A stretch of 64,000 bases of DNA from Ypsolopha sequella (lineage: Eukaryota > Arthropoda > Insecta > Lepidoptera > Ypsolophidae): assembly GCA_934047225.1 (NCBI GenBank), contig OW203989.1, positions 5,741,977 to 5,805,976 of the forward strand, read 5' to 3'. Position 1 is the stretch's first letter. Each line of letters begins with the position of its first letter. The notes beneath the pieces were generated by a model. The model saw nothing but the letters and a program-made list of their open reading frames with translations. It was not told where the DNA came from and searched no databases. Positions 56,051 through 64,000 of the stretch are shown in pieces. The position numbers and the translations under genes are program-made.

Positions 56051-57174
56051 CTGGGAGTTATATACATTGGTCTAACACTTGTAGAAAAAAACAAAATCAA
56101 TCCGGACATTCGACTATGCCTCTATATCATCCTTTGTTTTTATAATATTAATGTAAAAATTAAATTTGCATTTAAATTTTTATAATTTATATATTTAATT
56201 AATTAATTAAAATATTTAATAATTAATATTCTATTTTTATTATATTTTATAATATTTATAATAATATAAATTGATTACTTCAAATAGGCTTCGGTCGTGG
56301 CTTGTGGGGACACACTGACTGATCAATACCAAACGGCTTCTAGTATGAACATGAAATTTGGATGGTAGTTTTCTTGTACGACGTACATGGGATTTTAGGA
56401 AATTCTCACGGGATCGAGAGAGACGAGATTCACGCGAGTAAATGTAAATTTGAAAGTTGGTTTGTTTGTTAGCTCTAAAACCAATTACTGGATTGCGAAT
56501 ATCAATAAATTCATGTTCTTCAGTCTATTTACACCCGGTATAGATTACCCGCTACGTTCTCACTTGTTTTAGTTGGAGCAGCTTAACATAACTTCGCCTA
56601 ATTTTTCAACACTAGCTTAAGGCGTTACAAAACGCAAAAGTGTTTCTCGTTAAAATAATTATTGAAAATCTCCTCAAGTAAATAGCAATGAACTATTTTT
56701 ACATAGTCTTCATAGACAACGTCTTCGATAAGCTAAAATTTTAACTTTTTTAAAATCGGCCGCTTTTGGCATAAGTTAAAATTCTAGCTATAAAAAGACG
56801 GTGTGTTTCTGAAAACATAATTCATTGTTGATTTATATAAAAACGGCTCACCTCAATACGTGCTATGATCGGGAAAGCCGACCAGTTTCAGCAGATTTAG
56901 ACTGCCTTCATCTGGGCGAGTAGATGAAGGCAGTCTAAATCTGCTGAAACTGGTCGACTTTCCCGATCATAACACGTATTGAGGTGAGCCGTTTTTATAT
57001 AAATCATGAATTATCCTCAAGTCTCATTTAATTCTATAATACCTAATTCATTGTTATTTCTAGACATTTACTAGCAGATTTTCAATAACTATTTTAGCAT
57101 GTAAAAAATGTTTTTTTTTTTCTAAAGTGACAGCAAGTCGTGACGCCTTAACTGATAATGAACTCTAAACTCAC
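56051..57174 (-). other. Vps18 last intron
   Basis: 1124 bp. It contains an AT-rich tract (56130-56280), a diverged family P fragment (56614-56790, from TTAAGGCGTTACAAAAC), and the hairpin at 56829-57006. TTTACACCCGGTATAG at 56530 recalls the CACCCGGTGTA motif near 23.5 kb. Confidence 0.7.
56829..57006. mobile_element. Near-perfect hairpin element, family S
   Basis: Arms of about 85 bp are complementary with only a handful of mismatches (ACGTGCTATG versus ACGTGTTATG; AAAGCCGACC versus AAAGTCGACC) around a loop of only a few bases (GCGAGTAGATG region). The half copy at 19078-19205 shares one arm plus flank. Confidence 0.85.
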
Positions 57175-57340
57175 CGAGTGTAGGTTGTATTTCAGTTAAC
57201 AGACAATCGCTGTGGAACTTGTGCCCGCACGGGAACAGGTAGAAGGGTCGCAGCAGCAGAGTGATCTCGCAGAGGGAACAGGAATCTGTTACCGATACCA
57301 AAACGCTGCAGTTACGGAACGATTGGATTTCCGAACGTAC
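57175..57340 (-). CDS. Vps18, penultimate exon: RING N-terminal half
   Basis: Between acceptor ATGACTGTTGCAG and donor GTGAGT. It encodes VRSEIQSFRNCSVLVSVTDS, then CSLCEITLLLRPFYLFPCGH and KFHSDCLLTEIQPTL plus one base. It has C-x2-C, then C-G-H-x2-H-x2-C: six of the eight zinc ligands, with RPFYLFPCGH the characteristic VPS18 RING stretch. Phase 0 at entry and phase 1 at exit match the neighbouring exons. RING domains of HOPS subunits hold the complex together; whether VPS18 also has ligase activity varies by report. Confidence 0.92.
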
Positions 57341-57789
57341 CTGCAACAGTCATATTTTCGTACATCAAAATAATTATATATTATTCTCAAAATTCATACA
57401 GTTCGGGCCAGTGTACTGCCGTGTCATGTCACGGCGATTTGACTCTAAACATCATGAGATAATCAATAATAAAATTTTGAGAACAATGTATAGGAAAAAT
57501 CAAGTGTATTATTGGTCGTGTTGTTTTCGTGAAAATAAAATACAGTATCTTAAGGCCCCAGACTCTCTTTGCAACATTTCGCTTTCATCTTACCTGAGGC
57601 TTTAGAAGTGGCGCTCCCCCCGCTGCATTAAGATGTTAGAGACCGCACCTGAATGTTGCTCTACTTCGTTAAATGAGTGTACGATTACTTAAAATTTGAC
57701 ATGTGAAGATTTTTAATTATTCAAGTAACGGTAATTTACAAAGTTTGGTTTGTTTATCGGAACAAACAAAATGAATTTGCAAAAGCAAA

Positions 57790-60267
57790 CGGGGATGGCG
57801 TGACACAAATTTTATACCAGCACCGCTGTCGCCACTTTTTGGAATAACTAAAGCCGAAGCTACATCCTTTTTATTACTTTACTTGCTTTTATTTAAAATA
57901 TCTTAAAAAGCTATCGAAGTCACTAAAACTGACAGTCGAGATAACAACGTGCTAGACAATAATGCATCAAAACAAAAGAACGTACGCAACTGCGGTTCTT
58001 ATCATTAAAACATCACATTTCTAAAACTAAATTTTTTACCTTTTTTATTGCACCTTAGTCATAACCATGGACACACAAACTGACAGACACTTAATTACCG
58101 TAAGAGTTTCTATTTTTGATATTATATTACTTAAAGAACTGATTGTAATATGTGTGTGAGTATTAGGAATACATAATTTTAAATGTCTTCATTGTTACGA
58201 TTTGATTATTAATTTTCTACATTTCCAAATTTTATAAAGGTATTTTTTATGTCAGGCATTAGTTAAATGAAAATCTTGATGAATAAAGAAATTTTCGGGC
58301 ACAACTACAGTCAGGAACACAGGACCGTGCGGTCTATAATGCCTAGATGCAGTTTAAGGTGTGACTAGGAATTTTGCCATTGCAATCTTAACCCAATGCA
58401 CTAGGATGCATTTGACTAAAAATGCACTTGAATTTTTTCACTACAAACGATGGTCGCTAGGCTCCCGGCACGCTCCTGGATAAGTTCTAGACATAAATCT
58501 CTGCACAAGACTTGCAGGTGTTGCAGAAAAGTAAGAAAATGACAGCTGCACAGCCCATAGCTTGCTGATATCATCGGCTGTGACGTGAACGATCCAATGA
58601 TGCAATGTAAGGAAAATTGATTAGGCATTTAGGCAATAATCCTGAAATAAAATTAATAAATAATTGTGGTTAAATCGCGAGCGGTTTATACTTTTGCGTC
58701 ACCCATCAGAAATAATGCCGATAATATTGCAATAATAGGCAACTATTTCTGTGGTTTGCCTGAAACCCTGACGTCAACGGAATTTCACCATATTTTTATG
58801 CCATAATTAAATAAATGTTATCATACCGTTTGTTTTTAAACTAAAGTTGGGTTTGTACCTAATGTAGCTAATACAACGTGCATACGTTTTGACATGCTAA
58901 CTTTTTCAAACTCCGTACAAGATTAACTTGCACACCGACCAGGTGCTGCTCCGGCCGTCTTGGCCGTACGTACCACCGAGCTACCGATAAGACCGCTCGG
59001 ACTCTCCAACGCTGCATGGAGCTCGCGGTCACACAATGGAATGAGGTGCGGCGACTGTGCTATCTTTGAAGAAAAAACCATGTATTTTACTCAGGCTTAT
59101 CGAGAGCGCGGCTTGGGACTCATCAGCGAACACTTCGCAACATACAAAAGTTCTGCCGTGATTTTGTTTTCAAAGGTGCGCATTAAGCAACGGGACGCAG
59201 CGATAATTTTTAATTAGCTACACACATGACGCAAACTTGGCTGGAATTCTGTCGAATTCCCAATGACATCATTCGGCTTTGACACACATGGTCATTCCTA
59301 GCGATACATACCTTTTAGTGATCGTTATCCTCATTACAACGGGTCGATAAGTCAAATAATTATTTGACCTATACCTATGAGTTTAATCGCTTGGCTAACA
59401 AGGAAAAATACTTCGGGAATCACGAAATGACGTAGCAACGAACCCGTGCTAGTTTTTATAAAACCCAAGATAAGGTATTTGGGATTATTTAGTTGCTACG
59501 GTCACAGAACAAAAGTAAAGTGTGACAACGCTTTTCGCTAACACCTGCAAGTCTTGTGCAGAGATTTATGTCTAGAACTTATCCAGGAGCGTGCCGGGAG
59601 GCTAGCGACCATCGTTTGTAGTGAAAAAATTCAAGTGCATTTTTAGTCAAATGCATCCTAGTGCATTGGGTTAAGATTGCAATGGCAAAATTCCTAGTCA
59701 CACCTTAAACTGCATCTAGGCATTATAGACCGCACGGTCCTGTGTTCCTGACTGTAGTTGTGCCCGAAAATTTCTTTATTCATCAAGATTTTCATTTAAC
59801 TAATGCCTGACATAAAAAATACCTTTATAAAATTTGTAAATGTAGAAAATTAATAATCAAATCGTAACAATGAAAACATTGAAAATTATGTATTCCTAAT
59901 ACTCACACACATATTACAATCAGTTCTTTAAGTAATATAATATCAAAAATAGAAACTCTTACGGTAATTAAGTGTCTGTCAGTTTGTGTGTCCATGGTTA
60001 TGACTAAGGTGCAATAAAAAAGGTAAAAAATTTAGTTTTAGAAATGTGATGTTTTAATGATAAGAACCGCAGTTGCGTACGTTCTTTTGTTTTGATGCAT
60101 TATTGTCTAGCACGTTGTTATCTCGACTGTCAGTTTTAGTGACTTCGATAGCTTTTTAAGATATTTTAAATAAAAGTAAGTAATAAAAAGGATGTAGCTT
60201 CGGCTTTAGTTATTCCAAAAAGTGGCGACAGCGGTGCTGGTATAAAATTTGTGTCACGCCATCCCCG
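57790..60267. repeat. Long palindrome: about 730-bp inverted arms, 1-kb spacer
   Basis: The left arm 57790-58522 and right arm 59540-60267 are reverse complements at roughly 97-98 percent identity. Examples: GGGGATGGCGTGACACAAAT at 57791 and its complement ending at 60266; GAGCGTGCCGGGAGGCTAGC at 59587 versus its complement at 58456. Differences are single bases and short indels. The 1.02-kb spacer (58523-59539) is unique in this window and has no recognised gene. No clear target-site duplication flanks the structure. It may be a foldback transposon or an inverted duplication. Confidence 0.9.
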
Positions 60268-60499
60268 TAGGTTTTTTAGACCACAACTTCTAAAATACGG
60301 CTTTACGGGTTTTCGAATTAACACACATTAACATAACTTAATCTAAGCGAATTAGGGCATGCAATTATTCGCAGATTTTTACTATCCGGATGACGGATAA
60401 TGTATTATCCGGATAACCGGATACTTATGGTAAAAATTAAGGGTAGTAATAAAAGCTCCGAAAACTAAATTAAAACCGCCCAAAAAACGGCCTACCGCA

Positions 60500-61260
60500 A
60501 ACATCTTGAAAAAAAACGGGCCAAGTGCGAGTCAGACTCTAGTCAGAACCTAGGGTTCCGTATTGTGGATGATAAATTTAGTTTTATATTTTTTTTTGTG
60601 AATTTCTCAACCGCTTAATTTTTTCTGTAATTCTTACGTAAACGCATATTACCATGATTTTTTTCATATTTTTCGGCCCACCAGTTTTGGAGATAAGAGG
60701 GGGGACATACATTTTTTTATAGATTTTCAAGGATTTCTCGAAATAGATGCAATTAAATATAGCCAAACTATATATTATTACAATAAGCTTTTTAATACCT
60801 ACAATGTGATACCCATATTGTATTTTTATAAATATTTTTTTTTATTTATTTTACTTTTTTTATATTTTTAAAACACTATAGTTTTCCCGGTTATTGGTCA
60901 ATTATGATCTATAATGGACATTTTTTTCATATTTTTCGGTCTACCAGTTTCGGACATACACATTATTGTAGTTTTTTTAAAGATTTCACAAAACCAGTGC
61001 CAGTAAATATTGTAAAGGTATATATTTTTACAATCACCTTTTTAGTGTCTACAGTTTGATACCCATATTGTATTTTTAGGATATTTTTTATTTGTCTCAC
61101 TTTTGTTTTGAAAATATTTTAAACAATTTCAAATTTTTCATATTTTTTTTACAATGTAATATGTAGGCAAATTAATGCTATTTTTGTGCCAAATTTCATG
61201 TCTTTATCTTTACGTTGCTAAAGTTATGATGCTGTGAAATACGGACGGACGTAGATTAGA
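60500..61260 (-). mobile_element. GGGTTCCGTA-family dispersed repeat, antisense
   Basis: Reverse of 27680-28450: it opens ACGGGCCAAGTGCGAGTCAG and GGGTTCCGTATTGTGGATGA, continues with ACCAGTTTTGGAGATAAGAG and ends near ACGGACGGACG. Several internal blocks correspond in order. Confidence 0.65.
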
Positions 61261-62077
61261 CTTTATTATATCGAAACAGGGATTTCTTAAAATATTCAAA
61301 AAATATTTTATCCATAGTTGTTTACTTATTAAATGATAAGTGCAATATTCAAGTAGAGCAACTTTCATGATACAGTTCGCCTCTCCATAAGAATCTACGC
61401 GAGGGAAAGGGAGCAACCGTGCGAGCGGGAGGTAAAATGACGTCGAGCTACACAACACACGTCTGAACGCTGCGATGTCCCAGCGAAACTGAGGGAAATA
61501 TCGACGCGTTTTGTGTTTTAAACTCTCGATAAGTTTCGATTTGATAAATGTTCTTAAAATATTTTTTTTAATACCGGTTTTTGTTATTTCACTTATTAAT
61601 AGTTCTATTCTACGTGTTTTAAATTTGACTACGCTAAACGATAGTTATCTAGTAGAAAAAAAATATTTTATCACTGGTTGAATTCATAAAATCACAACTA
61701 CTTAAAGCACTGGAAATAAGAAAACTAAAGTATTATCCAAAAAAGTAACCAGGTAAGATTATTGTTGAAGATATGGGAATAAATGTTACCTGAATAAATT
61801 TCTTGTTTTTGTCATAATTTTTACGTGACGTGTGCATGAATGAGACTCTCAACGCGTAGAACATAAATAAAGGTATGTTTAAAGCCTAAAAAACCTAATA
61901 AAAGTAGCATTAAAGTAAATGAAAAAATAAGTTTTGAAATCTTCAAATTCCACACTATAAATTAACGTAAAATGTATTTTATTTATTGCTTTCATACTAA
62001 CTAAAATAAAATCTTTCTTTTCTGATAATTCTGCAAGAATACTGATTTATAGGGGACTGGAGCCTTAACTATACATA

Positions 62078-62752
62078 AGGCGGTTCTCCGGACTTAAAAA
62101 AAAAATATTAAGAAATCATTATAACGACCAAAATACAACTTTTAAACATATTTTAATGATATTATTATTAAATTAAATGATATTTTTAATGATCTCCGGA
62201 TTTAAAAAAAAAATATTAAGAAATCATTATAACGACCAAAATACAACTTTTAAACATACTTTTAATGATATTATCGTAGCTTCAAAAAATAATTGGATTT
62301 TCTATAAGCGTGATATTAGATTATATGAATGCGTGATTGTTAAAACCTACCATACATCACTTTTACCGGAAATGAGATAAATACCATTTTAGTACTCTTA
62401 TACACATAAACTGAGTGCAAAAACACACCATAATGCATACTCTTGTAACACGACTATGGAAAAGCCAATTGTTTTATAGCTATTGTAATATCATTAAAAA
62501 TATGTTTATGCATATAAAATAAAATAAAATAAACGATAATTTATTTGTTTTACAAATATGCTAACAAACAAAATACATAAGTGAAAAGACAAAAAGGTCT
62601 AAGCTCGGCATACAGTTAGCTGACACACATGCAGACAGCCGCCGATATAGCAAACTGTTTTTAAAAGTTGTCTTAGCTAAAGGTTGTATTTTGGCCGTTA
62701 TATTTATTTCTTAATATTTTGTTACAAATCCGGAGAATCGACCCTTAAGGCC
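62078..62752. mobile_element. MITE with a duplicated left arm
   Basis: The left end GGTTCTCCGGACTTAAAAAA followed by TATTAAGAAATCATTATAACG is mirrored at 62680-62745 (CCGTTATATTTATTTCTTAA, AATCCGGAGAATC). The left arm is present twice in direct orientation (62088-62173 and 62193-62275, about 97 percent identical). Confidence 0.7.
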
Positions 62753-63364
62753 CTTAATACCGCCAAATGGGTACTTTCTAAAGCCTACTCCTCTTTTATG
62801 GCCAAACCAAAAATATTGAAAAAATGTATTATGAATTATCAACTCTAGGACAACATATGCAACATTTTTCTTTTTCGTACCACTAAAACTTCTATATGAA
62901 AAATTGTTTCAACTGAATGGTGTTTTTTGGCTTGAATTTCCTACTGCTCCTAAGCGGCTTAGGTGATTTAATTCATTTATGCTTTGATAAATAGATAAAC
63001 TTGATAGCTATAAATATAACATAGAATTATTCAATCGAACAATGACGCCCATTTGAAAAGTATTATTTTCTCCTATTTTGCCCTTTCAAGGACGCAGCGA
63101 GCGTCGTAACAGCCACAACGCATTGTGCACTGATTTGAACGTTATTTCAATGTCGTTTCCGTCATCGAATAATGAATATACAGACAAACATCGAGCTGCT
63201 AATTTGGCGACGGTAATCGCCTTAAGACACAAATTTGTGTACTTGCTACTTTTTGGAAGAGAACTAATTTCAGGCCAACCCCCCGTAAAAAGTGGGTGTG
63301 TAAAATCCCAGTTCTTTCAAAGGGTTAATATGAAGATGAGACACATTTTTTTGTGTTTACTTAC

Positions 63365-63430
63365 GTATTCAGCAGATTTCGTTGCCTCTTCCATTTCAGC
63401 TTTCAATTCTTCTATCTGATTATTGTATTC
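63365..63430 (-). CDS. Vps18, third-last exon (coiled coil)
   Basis: Between acceptor CCGTATTGCAG and donor GTAAGT on the minus strand. It encodes 22 residues in phase 0: EYNNQIEELKAEMEEATKSA plus EY. This acidic, helical segment directly precedes the RING in VPS18 proteins and matches the family's conserved EYN-x2-I-x-ELK-x-EMEEAT pattern. The exon joins in frame to 57340. All upstream exons, encoding the beta-propeller and clathrin-repeat regions, lie beyond the right edge of the window. Confidence 0.88.
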
Positions 63431-63514
63431 CTGCAATACGGTAATTAATATACCATTTAAAATTTGCAGCTGCGGTAACTTAGTGGGTAGTACAACGTAT
63501 TCTCACAATATACA

Positions 63515-63935
63515 GGATGCTTGGTAATTCGACCTATTCCTTTAAAGGGGTTATACTAGGGATCATTTCCAACAAATAATGCCTATCAACTAGGGGTCAA
63601 AAATGATATATTTTTTTTCAAGTAAAACACGTCGATATTTCAAAAATTACAAAATAAAAAAGGTTTTCTTTCCACTTAAGACCTTTTAATCCTGAGATTA
63701 TGGGAATTCAGAGCACGTATTTTTTTTTATAAATGATCACTCATCTATCATTGATCAGAAATATAACAAATAAGTGCTGAGAGAGGAATATTTATATTTA
63801 AATTATTTATTTTTAGTTATTAGTCTGAAAGTTTGAAAAATAATATAAAAACCTTCATAACTCGGAGACCATTCATTTTCGACACCTAGTTGATAGGACT
63901 TCATTTGTTGGAAATGATCTCTAGTATAACTAACT
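63515..63935. mobile_element. MITE with about 60-bp inverted ends
   Basis: GTTATACTAGGGATCATTTC and CAACAAATAATGCCTATCAA at the left have complements at 63870-63932 (TTGATAGGACTTCATTTGTT, GAAATGATCTCTAGTATAAC). Inserted upstream of the Vps18 exon at 63365-63430. Confidence 0.65.
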
Positions 63936-64000
63936 CCATCGCAATCAATCGATCCCAGGCATGGTGGGCTACCTGCGCCTAGATTGGTATCTTCAAATCA

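Larger units (their letters stand above)
57341..63364 (-). other. Vps18 6-kb intron
   Basis: Spans the long palindrome (57790-60267), a GGGTTCCGTA-family repeat (60500-61260) and a MITE (62078-62752). 61261-62077 and 62753-63364 hold nothing I recognise. Confidence 0.75.

Overview
The window looks like AT-rich nuclear DNA of a lepidopteran (moth or butterfly). Two conserved animal genes with GT-AG introns can be read. The non-LTR retrotransposon 3' ends, the GGGTTCCGTA dispersed repeat and the very dense palindromic MITEs are of kinds I know from moth genomes. There is no bacterial or viral gene organisation. Calls come from reading sequence by eye; no database search was run.

Gene 1 is a BAG-domain co-chaperone (lepidopteran Samui, Drosophila starvin) on the plus strand. 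A promoter with three heat-shock-element-like sites, a TATA box and an initiator lies at 37216-37486. Coding exon 1 is 37608-37667, exon 2 is 48573-48717, and the large BAG-encoding exon 3 is 49233-50821, giving a predicted 597-aa protein. A second TATA box with a start codon and a phase-compatible 24-nt mini-exon at 7593-7616 may be a distal alternative first exon 30 kb further upstream. Gene 2, on the minus strand and convergent with gene 1, is the 3' end of Vps18 (deep orange), the HOPS/CORVET subunit. Its last three exons are 63365-63430, 57175-57340 and 55815-56050, and the RING finger is split over the last two; the rest lies beyond the right edge.

Nearly everything else is repeats. 1-4.2 kb holds a nest of hAT-like elements. 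5-12.3 kb has palindromic MITEs, tandem repeats and LINE 3' fragments. 12.5-14.2 kb has three or more MITEs packed end to end. 15.8-17.2 kb includes an hAT element inside another element's terminal repeat. 27.2-28.8 kb is a 1.6-kb element with about 68-bp inverted ends. 32.0-32.8 kb is a six-copy 132-bp tandem array that stays open in one frame. 34-36.5 kb has more MITEs. Between the two genes a piggyBac transposase copy, disabled by a central deletion, splits an older dispersed repeat. The 6-kb Vps18 intron contains a palindrome with about 730-bp, nearly identical arms around a 1-kb spacer.

The most striking observations are the possible distal heat-responsive Samui promoter, the long intronic palindrome (a candidate source of hairpin RNA), the in-frame 132-bp array, and nested hAT insertions with readable 8-bp target-site duplications. 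I found no tRNA, rRNA or CRISPR.
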